This document shows positions 16,995-25,291 of a DNA stretch of 44,589 nucleotides, in pieces. Every line of letters starts with the position of its first letter. The stretch's first letter is position 1. The position numbers and the translations under genes are program-made. The stretch is from Fibrobacterota bacterium (GTDB lineage: Bacteria; Fibrobacterota; Chitinivibrionia; Chitinivibrionales; Chitinispirillaceae), in the NCBI GenBank assembly GCA_023436205.1, contig JAEZKC010000089.1, forward strand, positions 1-44,589, read 5' to 3'. The notes under the pieces are model-generated. The model saw only the letters and a list, made by a program, of their open reading frames with translations, was not told where the DNA came from and searched no databases.

Positions 16995-18353
16995 ATGGCC
17001 CAGGAAAAAATCATACCCGAAGTGATGCAGCTGGTAAATGACCGTCGATGGGCTGATCTGCGCGAAAAACTCACCACCTGGCCTCCTCCCGAAGTCGCCG
17101 ACCTGATTGCCAGTCTCAAGGAGCCGCAGCGGGTGCTGCTCTTGCGCTTTTTGCCTCGACGGTTTGCAGCCGATGTATTCTCGGAATTGAATCACTCAGT
17201 GCAGGATGAACTCCTGGAGGATCTCACCAACCACGAAATCCGCCACCTGCTGGCCGACCTCGACCCCGATGACCGTACAGCTCTCATGGAAGAGCTCCCG
17301 GCGGAGATGACTCGCAAATTCCTCAACCTCCTCAGCCCCCAGGACCTCAAGGAAACACGAGTGCTGCTGGGGTATCCGGAAAACAGCGTCGGAAGGGTAA
17401 TGACTCCCGATATAGTGTACGTCAAGGAGGACTGGACTATCCAGGAGGCGCTGGAGCATATCCGCAGAATCGGGCGAACCAGCGAAACTATTAATGTGGT
17501 ATATGTTACTGACAGTACAGGTAAGCTTGTTGATGAAATTCCTCTGCGACATTTGATACTTGCATCCCCCAGCCAGAGTATCCGCTCGGTGATGGACTAC
17601 AACTTCATCGCCATCTCAGCCATGAGTGATCAGGAGGAGGCGGTGGAGATGATCAAGAAATACAACTACCTGACCCTTCCGGTGGTTGACACTGCCGGGA
17701 AGATTCTCGGCATTGTCACTATTGACGACCTGATGGATGTGGCCGATATCCAGGCTACGGAAGACTTCCAGAGGATCGGTGGTCTGAGTATCGAAAGCCA
17801 CGGAGAGCCCATCGCCAATTTGCGGGAGGCTTCGGTGGGACTTCTGTACCGCAGAAGAATCATCTGGCTGGTGCTTCTGGTATTCGTAAACATTTTTTCG
17901 GGCGCGGGCATTGCCCATTTTCAGGACACCATTACCGGAGCGGTTGCCCTGGTTTTCTTTTTACCGCTTCTTATTGCCGGCGGGGGAAATGCTGGTGCAC
18001 AATCTGCACTGCTAATGGTCAGAGCCCTGGCCACTGGTGATGTACACATGAAAGACTGGTGGCGCATGCTCATGAAAGAGATACTTGTGGGGACATCACT
18101 GGGTGCGGCAATGGGGTTGGCTGCAGTCCCTATCGGCATTTTCAGAGGCGGCTACCAGATAGCGATCGCAGTGGCGATATCGATGTTCTTGATAGTAACA
18201 GCAGGAAGTCTTATCGGGATGAGCCTGCCGTTCATTCTGAGAAAGATAGGGCGGGACCCTGCAACCGCCAGCGCCCCCCTGGTCACAAGTATTACCGATA
18301 TTGCGGGAGTGATGATCTACTTCTCAATCGCTTCGATGGTGCTAAGTTTGTGA
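16995..18353 (+). CDS. mgtE: Magnesium transporter MgtE
   Basis: 452 residues from the ATG at 16995, which fits the usual 450; AGAGG lies about 13 nt upstream. The open frame begins at 16887 but the extra residues are not MgtE-like. The domains are in family order: MgtE_N superhelical domain (about 10-130; DEELLEDLTNHEIRHLLADL-type repeats and GYPENSVGRVMTPD), two CBS domains (about 135-260), then five transmembrane helices. The pore region has GGNAGAQS and PLVTSITDIAGVMIYF, with the conserved Asp of the Mg2+ selectivity site. The channel opens when cytosolic Mg2+ is low. The gene ends 8 bases from the convergent phosphodiesterase gene. Confidence 0.95.
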   Translation: MAQEKIIPEVMQLVNDRRWADLREKLTTWPPPEVADLIASLKEPQRVLLLRFLPRRFAADVFSELNHSVQDELLEDLTNHEIRHLLADLDPDDRTALMEELPAEMTRKFLNLLSPQDLKETRVLLGYPENSVGRVMTPDIVYVKEDWTIQEALEHIRRIGRTSETINVVYVTDSTGKLVDEIPLRHLILASPSQSIRSVMDYNFIAISAMSDQEEAVEMIKKYNYLTLPVVDTAGKILGIVTIDDLMDVADIQATEDFQRIGGLSIESHGEPIANLREASVGLLYRRRIIWLVLLVFVNIFSGAGIAHFQDTITGAVALVFFLPLLIAGGGNAGAQSALLMVRALATGDVHMKDWWRMLMKEILVGTSLGAAMGLAAVPIGIFRGGYQIAIAVAISMFLIVTAGSLIGMSLPFILRKIGRDPATASAPLVTSITDIAGVMIYFSIASMVLSL

Positions 18354-18361
18354 GTGCCTGG

Positions 18362-18895
18362 TCATCCAAATGATTTGTAAAGCCCGCTCTCAGACCTGAC
18401 CAGCTCCATCGACTGAACCACCTTCATGTTCATATCGAAAATGGTGGCAATCACTTCACGATCTAAGATGGTAAGCATACCGAATGTGGGCGGCGTATTT
18501 TTGTCGAGCGGTCCCTTGAGATGCCCGGGGTTCATAAACAGCTTGCCATCTTCAAGATATAATTCCTCTTTGTGAGTATGGCCATGCAGTATGATATCGG
18601 ACTTCACCACGTCATCATCGGTCAGATCCTTTTCGCTACTGTGCACAAGCAGAATTGACAACCCCAGAATAGTGTCGGTGACTTTGGCTGGCAGTGAGCC
18701 GTTTTTATAACGCTCATCGTAGGTGCCGGGGACCTGAACAATTTCGAGGTATTTATCCTCAAGCACCCGAACATCATCGTAGTCATCCCCAAGGTGATAC
18801 AGAGAGGCAATTCTCTGCTTTTCGATGAGGAAATCCACCGCAGTTTCGAGCAATTTGCTGTTGCGGTGCGTATCGCTGACGACCCCGATCTTCAT
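18362..18895 (-). CDS. YfcE-like metallophosphoesterase
   Basis: 177 residues, with a strong ribosome site (GGGGGAG). Calcineurin-like phosphoesterase motifs are visible: SDTHRN (first metal Asp and His), HLGDDYDD, and HGHTHKEE, plus NPGHLKGP near the C-terminus, the usual signature of the YfcE/MJ0936 phosphodiesterase family. The normal GNCD motif, whose Asn binds metal and whose Asp contacts the phosphate, is here GTYDE, so Asn is replaced by Thr. The next metal-binding position, usually THGH, is VHSS. The protein may have altered metal binding or specificity. It converges on mgtE and lies downstream of tkt with an 80-bp gap. Confidence 0.85.
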   Translation of the reverse strand: MKIGVVSDTHRNSKLLETAVDFLIEKQRIASLYHLGDDYDDVRVLEDKYLEIVQVPGTYDERYKNGSLPAKVTDTILGLSILLVHSSEKDLTDDDVVKSDIILHGHTHKEELYLEDGKLFMNPGHLKGPLDKNTPPTFGMLTILDREVIATIFDMNMKVVQSMELVRSESGLYKSFG

Positions 18896-18977
18896 AACTC
18901 CCCCTTATTCGGCAAAGTGACCGGACCCGTAACAATTACGCCGCCCGCAAAAGATCGTTGAAGGCGGCTAATCACGT

Positions 18978-21074
18978 TTAAGCTGTCTTCTCTTCCTTTG
19001 AAGCCACTGCAAGAATCCGGCCCATGGTGGAAGCATATTCCTTAAGATATATTTCGGCTTGCTTTACAACGTTTTCCGCATTGTAACCGAACTTCTGATC
19101 AAGCACCTTGAATGGTGCCGATGCTCCAAAACGCGAAAGACCGATCACTTTACCCAGCGGACCGACCAGCCCCTGAAGGTTGATCGGAAGACCGGCAGTG
19201 AGACCCATCACCGGCACGTCGAAAGGCAGAATCGATTCGCGGTAGTCGATGTCCTGCTCGCGGAAAAGTCCCTCAGAAGGAGCGCTGATCACTCTGACCG
19301 CAAGCCCGTGATCTTTACTCAGTATCGCAGCACCCTCTACACAGGTGATCACCTCGGAACCGTTGGCCACCAGAATAAGATCCGGTGTACCATCGCAATC
19401 GGCAACCACATAGGCACCGCGCTTTGCATTGAGAGCATCCTCAAAGCGAGTGGAGCCAGCCTTTGCTGGCACGTCGGTGATGTTCTGTCGGCTCAGCAGA
19501 AGAGCGCTGGGGCCTTTAAAATTTTCCAGTGCAAGTTTCCAGGCGACCGTGGTTTCCACAGCATCGGCCGGACGAAGAACCAGCATGCTGCGGCGCCCGT
19601 GGAGATTATCCATTTTCTCAAGCAGCCTGACCTGTATCTCCTGTTCGATGGGCTGATGGGTGGGACCATCTTCCCCTACTCTGAAAGCATCATGAGTCCA
19701 CACGTACTTGACAGGTAATTCCATGAGCGCTGCCATGCGAACGGCCGGCTTCATATAATCTGAAAAGGTGAAAAATGTTCCGCACACGGCCAGAACTCCG
19801 CCATGAGAAGCGATACCGTTCATGACCGCAGCCATGGTAAGCTCTGCAACTCCGGCCTGAAGGAATGCACCGGTAAAGTCACCCTTTTTGAGCACTTTTG
19901 TATGCTTGAGGAATCCGTCGGTCTTGTCGCTATTGGACAAGTCGGCGGAGGAAACAATCATGTTGCCGATTTTCTGACCGAATTCACCCAGAACCACTCC
20001 GGATGCGGCGCGGCTCGGAATGTTTGATTTCTGCTGTATCGAAGCCCAGTCGATCTCCGGAAGTTCATTTTTCATGAAGGAGGCAAACTTTTGGGCCAGT
20101 TCCGGATTTTCAGCTTCCCACTTGGCCTGCTCGGCCTTCTTAGCCCTTGCATCAGCTCTCTTTTTATTCAATACTTCTTTATAGTAGCTTTCCACTTCGG
20201 GAAAGATCTTGAATGGATCGGCAGGATCCCCGCCCAGATTCTTCACTGTCTCTTCAAAAGACGCCCCGGCCTCAGACAACGGCATACCGTGGGTGGATAC
20301 TTTACACTCGAAAGACTGACCGTCTTTATCCCGCGCCCCCTTTCCCATGATGGTCTTACCAATAATGAGGGTGGGACGCTCCTTTTCGGCCTGAGCATTC
20401 TTGAGCGCATCGCGGATCGCCTGCTGATCGTTGCCGTTGATGGTCATAACGTTCCAGCCCCAGGCCTTGTATTTGGCCTCGGTGTCTTCGCTAGTGACCT
20501 CATCGGTACCGCTTGAAAGCTGGATATCGTTGGAATCGAAAAACATTACGAAATTGCTGAGCCCCAGGTGTCCGGCAAGTCTTCCCACGCCCTGAGAGAT
20601 CTCCTCCTGAATACCGCCATCGGAGATGTATGCGTAGGTTTTGTGAGCCATCCATTCACCGAAACGGGCCACGAGAAATCTCTCGGCTATTGCGGCACCC
20701 AGTCCCATGGCGTGCCCCTGGCCCAGTGGCCCGGAGGTGTTCTCGATCATGCGTTTCACATCGCGCTCGGGATGTCCGGGGGTGTTGCTTCCCCACTGAC
20801 GGAAATTCTTGATGTCATCCAGGGTGAACGCACCGCACATGGTAAGTACCGAGTACAGCATGGGTGACATATGGCCGGGATCAAGATAGAAACGGTCCCG
20901 ATTGGGCCACTCCCGATCATCAGGATCAAAGTTGAGGAACTCGGTGTAGAGCACATTTATGAAATCGGCACCGCCCATTGCACCACCGGGATGCCCCGAT
21001 TTCGCCCGTTCTACCATAGCTGCTGAAAGAATACGAATATTGTCGGCAGCACGGTCGATCGTCCTGAAATCCAT
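18978..21074 (-). CDS. tkt: Transketolase
   Basis: 698 residues, full length (usual 620-700); AAGGAG lies about 11 nt before the ATG. N-terminal thiamine-diphosphate domain: KSGHPGGAMGGADF, the GPLGQGHAMGLG loop and ISDGGIQEEISQ with FDSNDIQLS as the Mg-ThDP motif. The middle domain has AGVAELTMAAVMNG with the catalytic Glu, and THDAFRVGEDGPTHQPIEQE with the substrate-binding His. A C-terminal transketolase domain follows from about residue 540. It transfers two-carbon ketol units in the non-oxidative pentose phosphate pathway. The GGIQEEISQ form of the ThDP motif marks a variant branch rather than the E. coli type. The 760-bp leader region before the next gene carries repeats and structured RNA described separately. 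Confidence 0.95.
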   Translation of the reverse strand: MDFRTIDRAADNIRILSAAMVERAKSGHPGGAMGGADFINVLYTEFLNFDPDDREWPNRDRFYLDPGHMSPMLYSVLTMCGAFTLDDIKNFRQWGSNTPGHPERDVKRMIENTSGPLGQGHAMGLGAAIAERFLVARFGEWMAHKTYAYISDGGIQEEISQGVGRLAGHLGLSNFVMFFDSNDIQLSSGTDEVTSEDTEAKYKAWGWNVMTINGNDQQAIRDALKNAQAEKERPTLIIGKTIMGKGARDKDGQSFECKVSTHGMPLSEAGASFEETVKNLGGDPADPFKIFPEVESYYKEVLNKKRADARAKKAEQAKWEAENPELAQKFASFMKNELPEIDWASIQQKSNIPSRAASGVVLGEFGQKIGNMIVSSADLSNSDKTDGFLKHTKVLKKGDFTGAFLQAGVAELTMAAVMNGIASHGGVLAVCGTFFTFSDYMKPAVRMAALMELPVKYVWTHDAFRVGEDGPTHQPIEQEIQVRLLEKMDNLHGRRSMLVLRPADAVETTVAWKLALENFKGPSALLLSRQNITDVPAKAGSTRFEDALNAKRGAYVVADCDGTPDLILVANGSEVITCVEGAAILSKDHGLAVRVISAPSEGLFREQDIDYRESILPFDVPVMGLTAGLPINLQGLVGPLGKVIGLSRFGASAPFKVLDQKFGYNAENVVKQAEIYLKEYASTMGRILAVASKEEKTA

Positions 21075-21278
21075 CTTTGTGGAACTCCTTGATTTTGCGA
21101 GGAATACATACTAGGGAACATTGCCTTGCGGTGGGAAAAATCTGAGCATTTCCTGCAGCCGCCCTACATATAAAGCTACTAAAAATAATAGATGTGCACC
21201 AGAAAGATTGTGATTTTGTAGGATTTTTAGAAAGCCGCTTTATAGTGCAGGGAAACCCGGATTCATTCGATGTCCCCC

Positions 21279-21372
21279 GCTCCGTTCATCCTGAGCGTAG
21301 GTCCGCCGGAGTCGAAGGATAGTCCTGCTTATTTCGATATTCAGGATTAGATATTCGACATTTGATATTTCC
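21279..21372 (-). repeat. Dispersed repeat, modules B and C
   Basis: Module B is at 21279-21320 (on the minus strand CCTTCGACTCCGGCGGACC followed by TACGCTCAGGATGAACGGAG). The AT-rich module C (GAATATCTAATCCTGAATA on the minus strand) fills 21321-21372. The same pairing of C then B is found at 23870-23959 and 28172-28290. It sits in the divergent gap between tkt and the aminotransferase gene. Confidence 0.75.
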
Positions 21373-21460
21373 TTTTTCTTCCTTTTTACAGGGCTTTCTT
21401 CTCCCGCATTGAAGCTCCGGTGTACATAGTCATCAGAGTCTGTCGATCACAAATAAAAGA

Positions 21461-21602
21461 AGGGCGATGGTCTTCCGTTGGGGGGATCAGGCAGTACCCC
21501 GACTGTTAAGAAGGGCGCAGCTGTCACGATACTGGACAGAGAACGCCCATCCTTACGGTTGGGCTACTGCCAGAGGGTCCGCCCCCGGGGATCTGTTTTT
21601 TT
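21461..21602 (+). ncRNA. Candidate structured RNA with its own terminator (6S-like architecture)
   Basis: An extended hairpin can be drawn by eye: GGGGG (from 21480-21485) with CCCCC (21582-21586), GGCAGTA (21490-21496) with TACTGCC (21565-21571) continued by CCC/GGG, then a symmetric internal bubble of about 12 nt on each side, then GGGCG (21513-21517) with CGCCC (21544-21548) and CTGTC (21521-21525) with GACAG (21535-21539). At the 3' end CAGA (21571-21574) plus TCC can instead pair with GGATCTG (21589-21595), directly before seven T, giving an alternative terminator hairpin. Two stems around a central bubble recall 6S RNA, while the competing terminator recalls a riboswitch. Neither is proven and no conserved riboswitch core was recognised. 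Confidence 0.45.
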
Positions 21603-21672
21603 CCCCTCCGGTCTCTAATTTGTATTATTTTATCCCTATCGAAAGGTAACCAGATGCAGCTCACATTGCGAC

Positions 21673-21732
21673 GACTCCGAAACCTGAATAGCAGACGAAA
21701 CACTCGCCTGCGATGCTTTCCCATTTGGAGTC
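21673..21732 (+). promoter_or_regulatory. Nested leader hairpin before the aminotransferase gene
   Basis: GACTCC (21673-21678) pairs with GGAGTC (21727-21732), extended by AAA/TTT, and closes a 41-nt loop in which GCAG and CGA (21691-21698) pair with TCG and CTGC (21704-21711). It lies between the candidate ncRNA and the terminator at 21776, so it may be part of a longer regulatory leader. Function unknown. Confidence 0.35.
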
Positions 21733-21775
21733 AAACGTGATCAGCTGATTTAAGAATACTCATTACGATCATTAC

Positions 21776-21810
21776 AAGGCCTGCTCCAAACGGAAGCGGG
21801 CCTTTTTTAT
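21776..21810 (+). terminator. Intrinsic terminator just upstream of the aminotransferase start
   Basis: AAGGCCTGCT (21776-21785) pairs with AGCGGGCCTT (21795-21804), with one G-T pair and a 9-nt loop, and is followed by six T. It ends 24 bases before the ATG of the next gene and only about 12 before its ribosome site. It is either the end of an upstream small transcript or an attenuator of the aminotransferase gene. Confidence 0.8.
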
Positions 21811-21833
21811 TTAACACTCGACAGGAGAGACAG

Positions 21834-23036
21834 ATGAATACCATGGAAATTGAAAACAAATATCACCTGAGTTTCTGCACCAAGTTGCCACTGTCAATCG
21901 AACGGGGCGAAGGGGTATATGTCTGGGATGAAAACGGAAAGAAGTACCTGGATTTTACTGCAGGGTGGGCGGTATCGAGTGTGGGGAATTGTCACCCGGT
22001 AATCAACAGTGCTTTAACGGAGCAGTGTGTTAAGATAATGCACAACCCCAACTCAGGACTCACCTACTCCCCCGCCAGAGCGAAACTTCTGCTGAGCATG
22101 CAGAAGGTGCTGCCGGAAGGTCTGATAAAAATATTCTTCACCAATAGCGGTGCGGAAGCCAACGATGCGGCGATGAAGCTCGCCAGAAAAGTAACTGGCA
22201 GAAAGGAGATTGTTTCGACCGGCATGAGCTTTCACGGTAGAACAATCGGTACTGCATCGGCAACGGGGCAGAGCGTTCAAAGAGACCGGTTCAACGTGCT
22301 TCTCCCCCATCATGTGACAGTGCCCTACAACGATGTGGCTGCAATGGAGAAAGCGATCGGTGCGGAAACTGCGGCGGTGATAGTGGAACCGATTCAGGGA
22401 GAGGGCGGGATCATCGTACCAGATAAGGATTACCTGGCAAAAGTTTCCAGTCTATGCAAAGCTGCCGGTGCGCTGCTTATTCTTGACGAAATACAGACCG
22501 GGTTCTTCAGAACTGGAGACGCCTTCGAAGCAGTTTCGCAGGGAGTCACTCCGGACATTCTCACCATGGCAAAAGGAATCGCCGGAGGGTTTCCTTTGGG
22601 GGCAGTGGCAGTGAGCGATGCGGTTGCTGCTAAAACGGAGCAGGGAGATCACGGGGGAACCTATATCGGTAACCCGCTTGGATGCGCAGTGGCTTCGGCG
22701 GTGATTGACTACATGGTGGAAAGCGACATCGGCACACATGTAAAGCAGATAGGTGAAGTCCTCTCAAAAGTGCTTGAAGATTACAAGTCCCAATATCCGG
22801 AATTGATTCAGGACATAAGAGGAAAGGGGCTGCTCTGGGCAGTTGAACTGAAAAGTCAAGACCTTTCGTCCAGGGTTTTCGATGATTGCCTCGACAAAGG
22901 ACTTATCCTTAATCTCAAGCATGGAAAGGTGTTTCGGTTTTTTCCCGCTTTGACGATTACGGAAGAGGAACTGATGGAGGGAGCTGGGATTTTTTTCTCA
23001 TCAATGCAAAAATTCACGCAAATTACCCCGCTGTGA
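21834..23036 (+). CDS. Class-III PLP-dependent aminotransferase (ArgD/GabT-like)
   Basis: 400 residues; GGAG lies about 9 nt before the ATG. The fold-type I aminotransferase features are complete: GVYVWDENGKKYLDFTAGWAV at the N-terminus, FTNSGAEANDAAMKLARKV (PLP phosphate contact), SFHGRTIGTASATG, VIVEPIQGEGG, LLILDEIQTGFFRTG (Asp to the pyridine nitrogen) and TMAKGIAGGFPLGA with the Schiff-base Lys. The sequence is closest in style to acetylornithine/succinylornithine or 4-aminobutyrate aminotransferases. Without arginine or GABA pathway genes nearby the substrate cannot be fixed. It lies directly behind an intrinsic terminator, suggesting attenuation. A hairpin overlaps its stop codon. Confidence 0.88.
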   Translation: MNTMEIENKYHLSFCTKLPLSIERGEGVYVWDENGKKYLDFTAGWAVSSVGNCHPVINSALTEQCVKIMHNPNSGLTYSPARAKLLLSMQKVLPEGLIKIFFTNSGAEANDAAMKLARKVTGRKEIVSTGMSFHGRTIGTASATGQSVQRDRFNVLLPHHVTVPYNDVAAMEKAIGAETAAVIVEPIQGEGGIIVPDKDYLAKVSSLCKAAGALLILDEIQTGFFRTGDAFEAVSQGVTPDILTMAKGIAGGFPLGAVAVSDAVAAKTEQGDHGGTYIGNPLGCAVASAVIDYMVESDIGTHVKQIGEVLSKVLEDYKSQYPELIQDIRGKGLLWAVELKSQDLSSRVFDDCLDKGLILNLKHGKVFRFFPALTITEEELMEGAGIFFSSMQKFTQITPL

Positions 23037-23049
23037 ATAGCGGGGCTTA
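23026..23049 (+). terminator. Hairpin overlapping the aminotransferase stop
   Basis: CCCCGCT (23026-23032) pairs with AGCGGGG (23039-23045) around a 6-nt loop that contains most of the TGA stop codon. The following CTTATATT is only weakly T-rich. A terminator role is likely but termination may be partial. Confidence 0.55.
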
Positions 23050-23109
23050 TATTACATAGGTTATTATAAACATTCAATGTAACAGTATTCTATATCAAGG
23101 ACATGTGGG

Positions 23110-23772
23110 ATGCAGGCAATGAAGTTCATGGTGGATGCATTCATTTCTCCCGGTGCGCCGGCGTGCTGGGTTGTATTATTTCTTTCCTTTATGCTGATCA
23201 TCACTATTCCAGTCGTCGCATTCACCACAAAGGATGTTAGAATACATCTGGCCACCCAGTTTTCTTCTCTTCTTCCCCTTGTTATCGGTCTTCTGGGAAC
23301 CCTTTACAGCCTCGATGTTGCTCATTCTGCACTGCAACAGGTTCCGGAAGCATTTCAGGCTCAAGCTGGAGCAACCGGAAGATCTGTTTCAATGTCCACC
23401 ATCTTTTTCAGTACTTTTCCTACGATAATCCTCTGGATAATTGCACTGTTTAGCATTCTGCTTTCTCGTAAAGTTTTCAGATCAAAAGTACAAGTAGAAG
23501 TGAAAAACCGATATTATGAATTCTGGCTTTTCCTCATAGCTATTGTGGGTATTCCGATACTTGTGGCTCTATCGATTTGGATCTTTGGAAAAATCGTCTG
23601 TTTTGATGCAATGGCCAATGTACCTGCACCACAGAGAGCACAGGCTACTGAATCAGGCATAGCGATAATGAACACAGCCTCGTTGATTTGGCTGTTTTCA
23701 CTTGTCTCTATTCCGGTTCTCTATCTGGGGGCTGCAAAGAAAAGAGTTGAGCCTGTTTTGAAAGTGCAATGA
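23110..23772 (+). CDS. Integral membrane protein, distantly MotA/TolQ-like (hypothetical)
   Basis: 220 residues with about five hydrophobic segments (near 15-38, 50-68, 98-118, 135-158 and 185-208). AAGGA lies 9 nt before the ATG at 23110. The stretch LLPLVIGLLGTLYSLDVAHS followed by a Thr/Ser-rich helix (STIFFSTFPTIILW) loosely resembles the proton-channel region of MotA/TolQ/ExbB proteins (GLLGTVxG, then TTxxG). The resemblance is weak and no ExbD/TolR/MotB partner is adjacent. Function is otherwise unrecognised. The gene follows the aminotransferase by 73 bases but is separated by a hairpin, and is followed by a repeat cluster. Confidence 0.6.
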   Translation: MQAMKFMVDAFISPGAPACWVVLFLSFMLIITIPVVAFTTKDVRIHLATQFSSLLPLVIGLLGTLYSLDVAHSALQQVPEAFQAQAGATGRSVSMSTIFFSTFPTIILWIIALFSILLSRKVFRSKVQVEVKNRYYEFWLFLIAIVGIPILVALSIWIFGKIVCFDAMANVPAPQRAQATESGIAIMNTASLIWLFSLVSIPVLYLGAAKKRVEPVLKVQ

Positions 23773-23869
23773 CAGATTCCCCTACGAATACATTTTCGTT
23801 ATGCACGATATGTTACAATAATGCAGGCCTTACAGGCCTTGATCATTTGGAAGGAAAATTTTTATCGAA

Positions 23870-24069
23870 TATCGAATTAATACGAATCTTGGATTTCGAA
23901 GTGAAGAAATGGGATTACCTTTCGACTCCGGCGGACCTACGCTCAAGGTGAGCGGAACGTGGTGGTTATACAAGGCTATCCGATCTTCGCAAAATCAACA
24001 ATCATCATTCAACAATCAACAATTCTCTTTTGGCTTCGGCGGACCTACGCTCAGGATGTGCGGAGCGTG
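23870..24069 (+). repeat. Dispersed repeat cluster C-B-E-B
   Basis: Module C (about 23870-23913; CGAATTAATACGAATC, then GGATTTCGAAGTGAAG) leads into module B (23914-23959; TTCGACTCCGGCGGACC then TACGCTCAAGGTGAGCGG). Module E follows on the minus strand (23991-24029; AACAATCATCATTCAACAAT), then a second B (24030-24069). The cluster fills the space between two convergent genes, so there is nothing else in this 319-base gap. Confidence 0.8.
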
Positions 24070-24091
24070 AGATCTTCGACCGAATCCGGAG

Positions 24092-25132
24092 CTACTTCAA
24101 CAGAACATTCCTCATATACTCCTTATAATCTTTCTTCACCTTCTTGAGCTTCTTCAGCTCCGCCACTGTAGCACGTAAATCCTTCCCTTTTTTATCGTAA
24201 AGCTCGTAAAAGAGGGAAAGATCGAGATTATAGGTCATCTTGGAAGCCAGTACGGCATTGTTGATCCTCATCTGGTCGATTTTCTTGTAACGCTGAGTTT
24301 CAAAAAGCGAATCGTACTCCATTGCCACCCGAGCTCTGAAAGCATTGATAATCTCCTCTTTGCGGGCCAGCTTCTGATCACGACTAATGTCTGTCTCATA
24401 CATGGCTTTTAATTCCTTGTAAAGCGACCGAAGCAAATCGATATAGGTGGCGTATTCCTTTAATGAAAGAACAGCTGCTCTGTACTGATCAGAGGTATCC
24501 CCGAATTTCTGTTTCACAAACGAAAGACCGCCTTCATTACCCACAAATGAAGCCAACTCCTCATTGAACTGAGTCTGGTTTTTAACGTACATGGTTGCAT
24601 GAGTCTGCTCGTGTATTATAAGTGAAGCAAGCCCGAACACGCTGTAGTCTTTCATGAAAGAATATACCGGATCTGCAAAAAAGCCCAGCGTGCTGAATGC
24701 ATCCGCCTGTCCGATGTTGACATCGTATCCCTTCTTCTCAAGTTTGGCAGCTTCCTTCTCGGCATCTTTACGGTCGAAAAAGCCCTTGTATGGAAACTTG
24801 CCGAAAAAGGGAAAGCCCCACTTGTAGAGATCAAAGGCATCAGCCCTGGATGCCACCACCACATCAACCATATGGTCTCTTTCGACCTGCACAAACGTGC
24901 TGTAGTTTTTGTTCTTCTTGAGCCCGACTGTATCCATGGCATAAGAGCGAATCTCTTTGACCAGAAGAAGAAAATCCCTTAATTCGGGGGAAAGATCATC
25001 CTTCTTAAGCATCTTGTCGATACTCTTGGCCCGGCTCTGATACTTGAGCAGATTCACTCCCTGCTTCATAAGGTAGCAGCTGTTAAGCATTAGAAGCAGA
25101 GAAACGGCTATTAATAATCGAATTTTACGCAA
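24092..25132 (-). CDS. Putative zinc aminopeptidase lipoprotein (COG4324/Aminopep family)
   Basis: 346 residues from a TTG start, with AGGAG 6-7 nt upstream. The N-terminus ends in LLLMLNSC, a lipobox, so it is probably membrane-anchored. The core matches the Aminopep (PF10023) pattern: QADAFSTLGFFADPVYSFMK, then LIIHEQTHATMYVKNQTQF with the HExxH zinc motif and NEELASFVGNEGG supplying the third ligand Glu. Members are predicted zinc metallopeptidases of unknown substrate in the envelope. A coiled, charged C-terminal half (from about residue 215) follows. It stands alone, with repeat modules directly downstream. Confidence 0.82.
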   Translation of the reverse strand: MRKIRLLIAVSLLLMLNSCYLMKQGVNLLKYQSRAKSIDKMLKKDDLSPELRDFLLLVKEIRSYAMDTVGLKKNKNYSTFVQVERDHMVDVVVASRADAFDLYKWGFPFFGKFPYKGFFDRKDAEKEAAKLEKKGYDVNIGQADAFSTLGFFADPVYSFMKDYSVFGLASLIIHEQTHATMYVKNQTQFNEELASFVGNEGGLSFVKQKFGDTSDQYRAAVLSLKEYATYIDLLRSLYKELKAMYETDISRDQKLARKEEIINAFRARVAMEYDSLFETQRYKKIDQMRINNAVLASKMTYNLDLSLFYELYDKKGKDLRATVAELKKLKKVKKDYKEYMRNVLLK

Positions 25133-25291
25133 ATTATCTCCTGTGGTTCCACTTCAGAGTAATAAAATTACTTCCCGCAGAGGAGCAAGTCAGCATTGAT
25201 ACCAGACTTGGGCACACATTATGCTAGACCTCGCTTTTTAAGCAATTATTTTAAGACAAACTTAAACTGTACCACCAAAACAGGAGCATCC

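Noticed and set aside
21461..21810. Known riboswitch classes (TPP, cobalamin, SAM, lysine, glycine, c-di-GMP, ZTP)
   Set aside because: None of their conserved core sequences could be matched. The region is kept only as an unclassified structured RNA.
23110..23772. Assignment as a true ExbB/TolQ proton channel
   Set aside because: The resemblance is confined to one helix and there is no ExbD/TolR-type partner, so it is left as hypothetical.
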